Source: Sphaerotilus hippei
Lineage (GTDB): Bacteria > Pseudomonadota > Gammaproteobacteria > Burkholderiales > Burkholderiaceae_C
Direction: 5' to 3'
DNA: 64,000 bases
Assembly: GCF_003201595.1 (NCBI RefSeq)
Contig: NZ_QJJS01000004.1
Span: 209,862-273,861, forward strand
A model generated the notes under the pieces. The model was not told where the DNA came from and searched no databases. It worked only from the letters and a program-made list of their open reading frames with translations. Of the stretch, positions 53,870 to 62,227 are shown piece after piece (positions within the stretch are counted from its first letter, which is position 1; each line of letters opens with the position of its first letter). Both the position numbers and the translations under genes were made by a program.

Positions 53870-55174
53870 TCAGGCGGCCGGACCGGCCGGCTGCGCATTC
53901 CAGTCCAGCTTGCCCGCGTCCTTGCCGGCCACCGAATACAGCGCGCCCGGCGCGTTGCGCGTCTTCTGGAAATCTTCGAGCGTCTGGCCGCGCATCGCGG
54001 CGTAGATGTGCAGGTTCGACACGCCCACCACCGCGCCCAGCTTCTCGAGCATGAAGAAGATCACGCCGTAGTGGATCAGCCCGCGCCAGTCGCGCCGGCG
54101 CACCAGCTCACGTTCCTCGTCGGTCAGGTCGGCCTCGCGCATGCAGGCGGCCTCGTCCGTCAGGAAGTGCTCGCGCCGGGCCGGCTCGATCAGGTCGTGC
54201 AGGAAGCGGTTCAGGCGGAAGGCCTTGACGCTGCGCTCGAAGTTGAACGGGTAGGTGCCCTGCAGGCGCTCGGCGCCGGCCAGCTGCGTGGCCATGGCCT
54301 GGCGATGGCGCTCGACCTCGCCGGCGATCACCGGGCCGGCCTGGTTCTCGTAGACCGCCGCGGCGATGCCGGTCATCGATGGCAGGTAGTAGGCCTGGTG
54401 CACCTTCTTCACCTGCGAGGACAGCGCACCGCGCATCGTCAGCCACATCATCACCTCGGCGCCTTCGGCACCGCCCAGCTCGACCAGCTCGGCATGGGTC
54501 AGCGAGGCCAGGCGCTCCGGGTCCTTCTCGAACAGCTCGAGGAACTGCATGTCCCACGGCGTGTTGTTGAAGCCGGCGCGCTCGCCGTGCACCTGGTGCG
54601 ACAGCCCGCCGGTGGCGACGATGACCACCCGCAGGTCCTCGGGATAGCTCTCGATGGCGCGGCGCAGCGCCTGGCCGAGCTTCCAGAAGCGCCGTGCCGA
54701 AGGCACCGGGAACTGCAGCACGCCCATCTGCAGCGGCACGATGCGCACCGGCCAGCCGGCCTCGTGCTCCCACAGCACCGACATCGGCGAGAACGCGCCG
54801 TGGTCGAGCGGCTTGCCCTGGAAGAAGGACATGTCGAACTCGTCGCACACCAGCGACTGGCCGATGTGCGCGGCCAGGCCCGGATGGCCCTGGACCGCGG
54901 GCAGGTCACGCGCACCACCCCCCTCGTCGGCCGACTCGTAGCGCTCGCCGATGCCCAGCGCGAAGGCCGAGTAGTGGTCGAAGAAGAAGGAGGTGACGTG
55001 GTCGTTGTAGGTGACGATGGCGACGTCGGGCTTGCGCTCGGCCAGCCACTGCTTGACCGGCTCGAAGGCCGCGAAGATCGGGGCCCAGACCGGGTCGTCG
55101 TGCTTCTTCTGGTCGAACGCGAAGCCGATGGTGGGCGTGTGGGAGACGGCGACGCCGCCGATGATGGTGGCCAT
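53870..55174 (-). CDS. galA: gallate dioxygenase
   Basis: 434-residue type II extradiol enzyme with LigB-like N-terminal and LigA-like C-terminal parts fused, the size and layout of GalA/DesB. Fe(II) ligands His12 (SHTPTIGF), His59 (YNDHVTSFFFDHY) and Glu240 (GGAEGAEVMMW), catalytic His near 193-196 (GGLSHQVHGER). The C-terminal RDWRGLIHYGVIFFMLEKLGAV matches remembered GalA closely. Converts gallate to 4-oxalomesaconate. The following enzymes GalB, GalC and GalD are not in the window. It is the last gene of a TRAP transporter operon. Confidence 0.93.
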   Translation of the reverse strand: MATIIGGVAVSHTPTIGFAFDQKKHDDPVWAPIFAAFEPVKQWLAERKPDVAIVTYNDHVTSFFFDHYSAFALGIGERYESADEGGGARDLPAVQGHPGLAAHIGQSLVCDEFDMSFFQGKPLDHGAFSPMSVLWEHEAGWPVRIVPLQMGVLQFPVPSARRFWKLGQALRRAIESYPEDLRVVIVATGGLSHQVHGERAGFNNTPWDMQFLELFEKDPERLASLTHAELVELGGAEGAEVMMWLTMRGALSSQVKKVHQAYYLPSMTGIAAAVYENQAGPVIAGEVERHRQAMATQLAGAERLQGTYPFNFERSVKAFRLNRFLHDLIEPARREHFLTDEAACMREADLTDEERELVRRRDWRGLIHYGVIFFMLEKLGAVVGVSNLHIYAAMRGQTLEDFQKTRNAPGALYSVAGKDAGKLDWNAQPAGPAA

Positions 55175-55222
55175 GGAGGTTCTTTCTGCTGCGGAAGGAA
55201 GTGCGGTTCGGGGCGCGGCGGT

Positions 55223-56254
55223 TCAGCGCGGCGTGGCGTGCTGCGTGATCAGGCTGCGGGCGGCGCCCAGCATCTGCGCGCCGGGCTGGCCCTTGCCGTT
55301 CATGTCGCTGACCCAGCTGTCGGCCAGGTTCTGGCCCAGCTTCTTCCAGGACGCCAGCTCGGCCGCCGGGATGACGTTGGTGGTGTTGCGGGTCGTCAGC
55401 TTCTTGCCTTCGGCATCGGCCTGCAGGAAGGCCTTGCCGATCAGGCCCGACAGGGCCTGGCCCGAGTTGTTGTCGATCACCTTCTTCAGGTCGGCCGGCA
55501 GCGATTCGTACTTCGCCTTGTTCATCGCGAAGACGAAGGTCGAGGTGTAGAAGGCCGGCTCGGTCGGGTCGGTCTCGGAGTGGTACTTGACCAGTTCCTG
55601 GATCTTCACCGACGGCACGACCTCGTAGGGCACGACCGCCCCGTCGATCACGCCCTTGGACAGCGCGTCGCCCACCTGCGGCACCGGCATGCCCACCGGC
55701 GTGGCGCCCAGCATGGCCAGGAAGCGGTTGGTCATGCGCGTGGGGGCCCGCAGCTTCAGGCCCTTCAGGTCGGCCATCGTCTTGATCGGCTTGGCGCTCA
55801 TGTGGAACACGCCGTCGCCGTGCACGTGGAAGGCCAGCGGCTTGACGTCCTTGAACTCGGCCTGGCTGTACTTCTGGGTGTAGTCCCACAGCGCCTTGCT
55901 GGTGGCCTCGGGGTTCTGCATCATGAAGGGCAGCTCGAACACCTCGATGCTGGGGAAACGCCCGGCGGTGTAGCCCGGCAGCGTCCAGACCACGTCGGCC
56001 ACGCCGTCGCGGGCCTGCTCGAACAGCTGCGGCGGCGTGCCCCCCAGCTGCATCGACGGGAAGATCTGGCACTTCAGCCTTTGGGCGCTCTCCTTGGCGA
56101 TGCGCTCGCACCAGGGCGTGATGAACAGGGTGTTGGCCAGGCTGGTGGCGGGCAGGAAGAAGTGCACCTTGAGCGTCACCTCCTCGGCCATCGCGGCGGG
56201 GCTGATCACGGCGGCCAGAGCGGCGGCGGCCAGGGTCTTGAGCATCTTGTTCAT
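55223..56254 (-). CDS. TRAP transporter solute-binding protein (DctP family)
   Basis: 343 residues; signal peptide ends at AMA near residue 23. Mature part: VTLKVHFFLPATSLAN, WCERIAKESAQRLKCQIFPSMQLGG, and LKGLKLRAPTRMTN with the ligand-binding Arg. This branch resembles receptors for aromatic and hydroxy acids. GAGGAGACACG before ATG. 48 bp upstream of gallate dioxygenase, so gallate is the best guess for the ligand. Confidence 0.93.
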   Translation of the reverse strand: MNKMLKTLAAAALAAVISPAAMAEEVTLKVHFFLPATSLANTLFITPWCERIAKESAQRLKCQIFPSMQLGGTPPQLFEQARDGVADVVWTLPGYTAGRFPSIEVFELPFMMQNPEATSKALWDYTQKYSQAEFKDVKPLAFHVHGDGVFHMSAKPIKTMADLKGLKLRAPTRMTNRFLAMLGATPVGMPVPQVGDALSKGVIDGAVVPYEVVPSVKIQELVKYHSETDPTEPAFYTSTFVFAMNKAKYESLPADLKKVIDNNSGQALSGLIGKAFLQADAEGKKLTTRNTTNVIPAAELASWKKLGQNLADSWVSDMNGKGQPGAQMLGAARSLITQHATPR

Positions 56255-56340
56255 CTCGTGTCTCCTCTCGGGTGTGGGTGCCGCTCCGCCTGGAACATGC
56301 GGATGGCTGGAGCGGTCGGTTCAGGCGTGGGACGGGGGGC

Positions 56341-57666
56341 TCATCCAGTGAGCTGATGCACCAGCCACAGGCTGATGGGCGGGAAGGCGATCAGCAGCGA
56401 CAGGCGCATGCCGTCGGTGATCAGGAAGGGCACGACACCCTTGTAGGTCTCGACCATCGGCACGTCGCGCGCCAGGCCGTTCATGATGTAGACGTTGAGC
56501 CCCACCGGCGGGAAGATCATGCCGATCTCGCAGACCGTCAGGATCAGGATGCCGAACCACATCGCCTTGTCCGACGGATCCAGGCCGAAGAAGTCCATGC
56601 CCATGATGACCGGGAACAGCGTGGGCACGGTCAGCAGGATCATGCTCATCTCGTCCATCACGCAGCCCAGCAGCACGTAGAACACCATGATGCCGGCCAT
56701 CACGACGACCGGGGAGATCTGCAGGTGCGAGACCACCGCGGCCAGCTGCGCGGGCAGCTGCGACAGGGCCAGCGCGGCGTTGATCATGTCCGCGCCGATG
56801 AAGATCAGGAAGATCATGCCGCTGGTCTGCGCGGTGGTGCGCATGCACGACAGCAGGCGCTGGCCGGTCATCTCGCCGCGCACGACCGTGATCAGGAAGG
56901 TCAGCACGTTGCCGATCGCCGCGCCTTCGGTGGCGGTGAAGATGCCGCCGTAGATGCCGCCGAAGACCACGATGAAGATGATCATGATCGGCCAGACCTT
57001 GAGCCCGGCGGCCAGCACCTCGCCGGCCGAGGCGGCCTGGGCGGCCGGGGCCTCCTGCGGGCGCAGCCGCACGGTGACCGCGATCGCCGCGAGGTAGCCG
57101 GCGGCCGCGAGCAGCGCCGGCACGTAGGCGGCCAGGAACATCTTGGTGATGTTCTGCTCGGTCAGGATGGCGTAGACCATCAGCGTCACCGAAGGCGGCA
57201 GCAGCACGCCCATCGTGCCGCCGGTGGCCAGCGCCGCCGTGGCCAGGCGCCCGGAGAAGCCGATGCGCCGCATCTCGGGGTAGGCCACCTGGGCGATCGT
57301 GGCGGTGGTGGCCACGGTCGAGCCGGAGATCGAGCCGAAGGCGGCACAGGCCAGCACGCCGGCCATCGCCATGCCGCCGCGGAAGCGCCCGAGCAGCGAG
57401 TTGGCGAAGTCGAACAGCGCCTTGGACAGGCCGCCTTGCACCGCGAACGCGCCCATCAGCATGAACAGCGGGATCACCGACAGGTCGTACACCGACACCC
57501 GCCCGTACACCGCGCCCTTGAGGTGCGCCAGCAGCGGATCCCCGCCCGCCAGCGCGATGTAGCCCATTGCTCCGGGCACGAACATCGCCATCGCGATGGG
57601 CACCCGCACCGCCATCAGCACCAGCATGGCGGCGAACATCGTCAGACCGATCTGCATCGTGCTCAT
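56341..57666 (-). CDS. TRAP transporter large membrane subunit (DctM family)
   Basis: 441 residues, about 12 helices: VPIAMAMFVPGAMGYIAL, IPLFMLMGAFAVQGGLSKALFDFA, FGSISGSTVATTATIAQVAYPEM, GGTMGVLLPPSVTLMVYAILTEQ, GGIFTATEGAAIG and FPPVGLNVYIMNGLA. Its ATG overlaps the small-subunit stop by 4 bp. Confidence 0.94.
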   Translation of the reverse strand: MSTMQIGLTMFAAMLVLMAVRVPIAMAMFVPGAMGYIALAGGDPLLAHLKGAVYGRVSVYDLSVIPLFMLMGAFAVQGGLSKALFDFANSLLGRFRGGMAMAGVLACAAFGSISGSTVATTATIAQVAYPEMRRIGFSGRLATAALATGGTMGVLLPPSVTLMVYAILTEQNITKMFLAAYVPALLAAAGYLAAIAVTVRLRPQEAPAAQAASAGEVLAAGLKVWPIMIIFIVVFGGIYGGIFTATEGAAIGNVLTFLITVVRGEMTGQRLLSCMRTTAQTSGMIFLIFIGADMINAALALSQLPAQLAAVVSHLQISPVVVMAGIMVFYVLLGCVMDEMSMILLTVPTLFPVIMGMDFFGLDPSDKAMWFGILILTVCEIGMIFPPVGLNVYIMNGLARDVPMVETYKGVVPFLITDGMRLSLLIAFPPISLWLVHQLTG

Positions 57667-58193
57667 GACGCGGCTCCCGGCGACGTGCCGCGCAGCAGGC
57701 CCGCGGTCTGGTGCAGCCCGATGAGCACCGACAGGCTCAGGCCGGGCAGCATCAGCGCATAGGGCCACCACAGCGGCAGCTCCATCAGCATCGACGACTC
57801 CTGCGAGGCGTGCATCGCCTGCGCCCCGACCGCGACCCGCCACAGGATCAGGGCCATCGACAGCGTGTAGAGCAGCGTGCCGAAGGCGTCCATCATGCGT
57901 TGCGTGCCGGGTGCGGCATGGGCGGTGAAGAAGTCGACGATCAGGTTGGCGCGCCGGAACTGCGTGTAGGGCAGGAAGGAGGCCACCACCACGGCGCAGC
58001 CCAGCTGCACCAGCTCGACATCGCCGAGGATGGGATGCGAGAAGAACGCCCGCCCGACCACGCTGACCACGGTCATGCCGGCCATCGCGACCAGCACCAG
58101 CCCTCCGACGACCGCGCTCAGGTCACATGCGCGCTCCAGCCAGCGCTCTCTCTTCTGTTCGGCGGTCACGCCGCCGTCTACCCCAAGGGTCAT
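57663..58193 (-). CDS. TRAP transporter small membrane subunit (DctQ family)
   Basis: 176 residues with four hydrophobic segments; VVGRAFFSHPILGDVELVQLG and YTQFRRANLIVDFFT correspond to the DctQ loop motifs. CGGAGAC ribosome site. First gene of the operon (small, large, receptor, dioxygenase), divergent from the LysR gene. Confidence 0.92.
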   Translation of the reverse strand: MTLGVDGGVTAEQKRERWLERACDLSAVVGGLVLVAMAGMTVVSVVGRAFFSHPILGDVELVQLGCAVVVASFLPYTQFRRANLIVDFFTAHAAPGTQRMMDAFGTLLYTLSMALILWRVAVGAQAMHASQESSMLMELPLWWPYALMLPGLSLSVLIGLHQTAGLLRGTSPGAAS

Positions 58194-58304
58194 ACCGTCT
58201 CCGTTTTGTGCTCAGGCTTCAGGAACTCCGTTGACGTGGGTCAACCGGTCCGGGTCGCACTCTAGGGACGTGACCAGGGGTGGAAAAGATGCTGGATCGG
58301 CCTT

Positions 58305-58327
58305 CGCGATAACTGTTGGTTATCGCG
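58305..58327. promoter_or_regulatory. perfect palindrome CGCGATAAC-TGTTG-GTTATCGCG, LysR operator
   Basis: Nine-base arms around 5 bp, containing the T-N11-A core of LysR sites, 38 bp before the LysR start and 112 bp before the TRAP/gallate operon. The most perfect dyad in the window. TTGGTTATC, its right half, recurs at 60234-60242 before the paralogous LysR/Bug pair. Confidence 0.8.
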
Positions 58328-58364
58328 GTTCGGCAGCCCTGCGGGCTCGAATACACTCGCCCGC

Positions 58365-59273
58365 ATGAAACTCACGGCCCTGCAGGCGCTGATCGCCGCC
58401 GTCGAAGAAGGCAGCCTGCGGGCGGCCGCCCGCCGCGTCTCGGTGTCCCAGCCCGCGCTGACGAAGATCGTGCGCGAGCTCGAGCAGGACGTGGCCGCGC
58501 CGCTGCTGGTGCGCTCGACCACGGGGGTGGTCCCGACCGCCCAGGGCCAGGTGCTGTACGAGCGGGCCCGGGTGGCGCTGCGCGAGCTGTCCGGCGCGAT
58601 GGAGGAGATCGCCCAGCTCGGGGGCCACATGGTGGGCGAGCTGCGCATCGGCGCGGTGCCGCTGGCCGTGATGCTGCTGATCCCCGAGACGCTGCGCACC
58701 TTCAGCCGCGAGTTCCGCCAGGTCCATCTGCACATCCGCGAGGAGCTCTACATCGAGCAGCTGATGAACCTGCGCCGCAGCGACGTCGACGTCGCGATCG
58801 GCCCGATCCCCGAGAACCTGCCCCAGGGCGAGTTCCACATCGAGGCGCTGATGCCGGTGTCGATGGTGGTCGTGGTGCGCCGCGGCAGCCCGCTGGCGGG
58901 CGCACGCTCGCTCGAGGAGCTGCGCTCGGCACGCTGGGTCTACACCGGCCTGGCCGGCGTGACCGGTTATGCCCGCCGCCTCTTCGAGCACCACGGCATG
59001 CAGCCGCCTGAGGTGGGGGCCACCGTCAACTCCACCCTGGGCCTGCTGTCGCTGATCGGCAGCGGCGACTTCGTCGGCCTGATGCCCCGCCCGCTGGCCC
59101 TGCATCCGGCGGCCGCGGCCTTCCTCGAGATGCCGCCGATCCGCGAGGGCACGCTCGAGCTGAGCGTGAGCGCCATCACCAAGGCCGATGCGGTGCTCAA
59201 GCCGGCGGTGCGCCATTTCCTGGCCCACCTGCACCGGGCGGCCCACCAGATGCAGCGCGCCGGCCGCGGCTGA
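58365..59273 (+). CDS. LysR-family regulator of the TRAP/gallate dioxygenase operon
   Basis: 302 residues: MKLTALQALIAAVEEGSLRAAARRVSVSQPALTKIVRELEQ opening in outline with the helix-turn-helix at about 18-46, of the GalR/CatM-like aromatic branch. Divergent from the TRAP genes with a 23-bp dyad between. It may activate in response to gallate or an intermediate (inference). Its end is 2 bp from the end of the convergent LysR gene, which is a likely paralogue (both start MKL, share GSLRAAAR). Confidence 0.93.
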   Translation: MKLTALQALIAAVEEGSLRAAARRVSVSQPALTKIVRELEQDVAAPLLVRSTTGVVPTAQGQVLYERARVALRELSGAMEEIAQLGGHMVGELRIGAVPLAVMLLIPETLRTFSREFRQVHLHIREELYIEQLMNLRRSDVDVAIGPIPENLPQGEFHIEALMPVSMVVVVRRGSPLAGARSLEELRSARWVYTGLAGVTGYARRLFEHHGMQPPEVGATVNSTLGLLSLIGSGDFVGLMPRPLALHPAAAAFLEMPPIREGTLELSVSAITKADAVLKPAVRHFLAHLHRAAHQMQRAGRG

Positions 59274-59275
59274 GC

Positions 59276-60175
59276 TCAGGGCGCCGGCCGGGGCGAGGAG
59301 CGCAGCATCAGGTCGACCAGGTGCTCGGCCGCCGGGGTCAGCGGCAGGTCGGGGCGGCGGATCAGCACGATGTCGGGCGCGGGCAGCCGCTCGCGCACCG
59401 GGATGATCTGCAGGCCCTGGGCGGTGAGCGGGAAGTCGCCCCACTGGCGCGGCAGCATGGCCAGCAGGTCGCTGCGCGTCAGCGCCACCATCAGCGACAG
59501 CGCGCTGCTGGCCTGCAGCACGATGCGCGGCTCGCCGAGCTGGTGGCGGGCGAACACCAGGGCCAGGTCCTCGCTGGCGTTGTAGTCGATCGACGGCGTG
59601 GCCCAGTCGGCGTGCAGCAGCTGCTCGAGCGAGCGGGCCTGCGCCAGCGGATGGCCCTGGCGCGCCACCACCACCCGCTCGTTGCCGAACAGCGTCTGCA
59701 CCGTCAGGCCGCTGGTGGGCGGCAGCCGGGGCGCTGCGCCCAGGTAGAAGTCGAGCGTGCCGTCGCGCAGGCGGCCCTCCAGCGCCGGGAACAGGCCCTC
59801 GATCAGCTGCAGCAGCACCTTCGGATAGCGCCGGCGGAAGGCCGGCAGCGCATCGGGCAGCAGGCCGGTGTGCGGCATGATCGACAGCCCCGCCGACACG
59901 GCGCCGCCCTCCTCCCCCAGCGCCTGGCCGAGCTCGTCCTGGGCGCGGCGCAGCTCGTTGATCACCACGCTGGCGCGCAGGTGGAACAGCCGTCCCGAGG
60001 CCGTCAGCGTCATGCCCTGGGCATCCCGCTCGAACAGCGTCACCCCCAGCTCCTTCTCCAGCGCCCGCACGCTGCGGGTCAGCAGCGGCTGGGCCACGTC
60101 CAGGTGGCGGGCGGCGGCCCGCAGGCTGCCGTGTTCGACGATCGCCACCACGTCACGCAGCTGGTTCAACTTCAT
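59276..60175 (-). CDS. LysR-family regulator (Bug/SDR/ligase operon)
   Basis: 299 residues: MKLNQLRDVVAIVEHGSLRAAARHLDV and helix-turn-helix AQPLLTRSVRALEKELGV, FERDAQGMTLTASGR, then an effector domain. Divergent from the Bug gene at 60305 and therefore its probable regulator. Similar in type to the neighbouring regulator at 58365, so the two may derive from one duplication. Confidence 0.92.
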   Translation of the reverse strand: MKLNQLRDVVAIVEHGSLRAAARHLDVAQPLLTRSVRALEKELGVTLFERDAQGMTLTASGRLFHLRASVVINELRRAQDELGQALGEEGGAVSAGLSIMPHTGLLPDALPAFRRRYPKVLLQLIEGLFPALEGRLRDGTLDFYLGAAPRLPPTSGLTVQTLFGNERVVVARQGHPLAQARSLEQLLHADWATPSIDYNASEDLALVFARHQLGEPRIVLQASSALSLMVALTRSDLLAMLPRQWGDFPLTAQGLQIIPVRERLPAPDIVLIRRPDLPLTPAAEHLVDLMLRSSPRPAP

Positions 60176-60304
60176 CTCAGGGTTCCTGCCGGGGATATCA
60201 GACGCGCATCGGGATCACGATTCTGTCATCTTCTTGGTTATCCCTGCCGCGCCTACAGTCCGCATCAACCGCTCGCTGAAGCGGTGCCAACGGAGACAAG
60301 AACC

Positions 60305-61285
60305 ATGAGTTTTCACCGCCGTCGTGTCCTCGCCGCCCTGGGTCTGGCCGGCCTGCTGTCGATGGGCGCGCTGCCCGCCGCCGCCCAGGGCTTTCCGTCC
60401 AAACCGGTGCGCCTGATCGTGCCGGCCGGCGCGGGGGCCGCCCCCGATGTCGTGGCGCGGCTGGTGGCCGACAAGCTCGGCAGCCTGTGGGGCCAGACGC
60501 TGATCGTCGACAACAAGCCCGGCGCGGGCGGCATCCCCGGCATGTCCGCGCTGGCCCGCTCGCCCAACGACGGCTACACCCTGGGCTTCGTTCCGGCGGC
60601 GATGGCCATCGTCACGCCGCTGGTCTACCGCAACCCGCAGTTCAGCACCGACGCCGACCTGGTGCCGGTGGCCACCGTGGCCACCAGCCCGCTGCTGCTG
60701 GTGACCGCGAGCAGCACCGGCATCAAGTCGCTGGCCGACCTGTCGCGCCATGCCCGGGCCCATCCCGGCCAGGTGAACTTCGCCGCGCCGCAGCCCAACT
60801 CGCTGCCCACGCTGGCCGGCCAGATGGTCAGCAAGCTCGGCCAGATGGACCTGTTCACCGTGCCCTATCCGGCCCCGCCGGCGGCCGTCACCGCCGCGCT
60901 GTCGGGGGATGCGGCGCTGACCGCCGACGGCCTGCCCGGCCTGCTGCCGCACATCCGCTCGGGCAAGCTGCGCGCGCTGGCGGTGACCTCCAGCCAGCGC
61001 CTGCCCGGCTTCGAGACCATCCCGACGGTGGCCGAGACCTATCCGGGCTTCGAGGCGATCGGCTGGTTCTCCCTCTTCGCGCCGGTCGGCACGCCCGCGG
61101 CCGTGATCGAGCAGGTCAACCGCGACGTGGCCAAGGTCATGCAGCTGCCCGATCTGGTGGCCCGGCTGGCCGACATGGGCATCTACCCGCGCACCGGCAA
61201 CGTGGTCGCGGCCCGCGAGTTCTACCAGGGCCAGCGCGACACGATGAAGCGCTTCGTCACCGAACTCGGCCTGCAGCCGCAGTAG
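60305..61285 (+). CDS. Bug/TctC-family periplasmic solute-binding protein
   Basis: 326 residues; signal peptide HRRRVLAALGLAGLLSMGALPAAAQ, then FPSKPVRLIVPAGAGAAPD, where the usual PGGxxD loop is altered to AGAAPD, VDNKPGAGG and VPYPAPPAAVTAALSG. The divergent loop suggests a ligand unlike that of the other three copies; an aryl acid is plausible with the ligase downstream. CGGAGAC ribosome site. Confidence 0.92.
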   Translation: MSFHRRRVLAALGLAGLLSMGALPAAAQGFPSKPVRLIVPAGAGAAPDVVARLVADKLGSLWGQTLIVDNKPGAGGIPGMSALARSPNDGYTLGFVPAAMAIVTPLVYRNPQFSTDADLVPVATVATSPLLLVTASSTGIKSLADLSRHARAHPGQVNFAAPQPNSLPTLAGQMVSKLGQMDLFTVPYPAPPAAVTAALSGDAALTADGLPGLLPHIRSGKLRALAVTSSQRLPGFETIPTVAETYPGFEAIGWFSLFAPVGTPAAVIEQVNRDVAKVMQLPDLVARLADMGIYPRTGNVVAAREFYQGQRDTMKRFVTELGLQPQ

Positions 61286-61414
61286 CCCCGCAGCCGCCGG
61301 CCGGCTGCCCCTCCCCTCGCCGAAACGAGAACCCGTGACCGCCGGGTGGAGCCGCCGCATGGGCGGCCCGACCCGGGCACTCCCCCATCCCGCTGTCCAC
61401 ACAGGAATCGACCC

Positions 61415-62176
61415 ATGACCGAACGAAAGAAAGCCCTCGTCACCGGTGCCGCCACCGGCATCGGACGTGCCGCCGTGCTGGCCCTGGCCCGCGCCGGCTT
61501 CGACGTCGCCCTCAACTACGGCTCCAGCGCCCGGGCCGCCGAGGCCACCGCGGCCGAGGCGCAGGCGCTCGGCGCGAAGACGCTGCTGCTGCAGTGCGAC
61601 GTCAGCGACGACGCGGCGGTGCGCCGCATGATGGCGGCCATCGACGAGGCCTGGGGCCACCTCGATGCACTGGTGAGCAACGCCGGCACCACCGCGACCT
61701 GGAAGGTCAAGGACCTCGAGAGCCTGGACATGGCCGAGTGGGACCGCACCTTCGCGGTCAATGTGCGCGGCACCTTCCAGGTCGCGCGTGCGGCCGTGCC
61801 GCTGCTGCGCAAGGGCACGGATCCGGCCATCGTCAACACCGCCAGCATCGTCGGCCTGCGCCCGGGGCCGCAGCCGCTGCCCTATGCGGCCAGCAAGGCC
61901 GCGGTGGTCAACCTGACCAAGACGCTGGCCTGGAACCTCGGCCCCGACATCCGCGTGAACGCGGTGGCGCCGGGCTGGATGGAGGGCGACTGGATGGAAC
62001 GCATGCTGGGCGAGAAGTACGACCAGCTGATGGGCGCCCGCGCCAAGGCCACGCCGCTCAAGCGCTGCGTCACCGCCGACGACGTGGCCGAGGTGATGCT
62101 CAACCTGCTGACGGCCAACCGCTTCGTGACCGGCGAGATCGTCGTCATCGACGGCGGCTTCACCGCCAGCACCTGA
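61415..62176 (+). CDS. SDR-family oxidoreductase (FabG-like)
   Basis: 253-residue classical SDR: TGAATGIGRAAVLAL, CDVSDD, SNAGTT, the catalytic Ser in NTASIVGL and the YAASK pair, ending in the typical DGGFTAST. AGGAA ribosome site; the upstream in-frame ATG is rejected because the added 23 residues are unlike the family. Could act on a ring or side-chain alcohol; not specific enough to name. Confidence 0.92.
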   Translation: MTERKKALVTGAATGIGRAAVLALARAGFDVALNYGSSARAAEATAAEAQALGAKTLLLQCDVSDDAAVRRMMAAIDEAWGHLDALVSNAGTTATWKVKDLESLDMAEWDRTFAVNVRGTFQVARAAVPLLRKGTDPAIVNTASIVGLRPGPQPLPYAASKAAVVNLTKTLAWNLGPDIRVNAVAPGWMEGDWMERMLGEKYDQLMGARAKATPLKRCVTADDVAEVMLNLLTANRFVTGEIVVIDGGFTAST

Positions 62177-62227
62177 GCCCCCGCGCCGTCCCCCTGATTG
62201 CTGCCCTTGCTTGAGTGGAGTTTCAAC

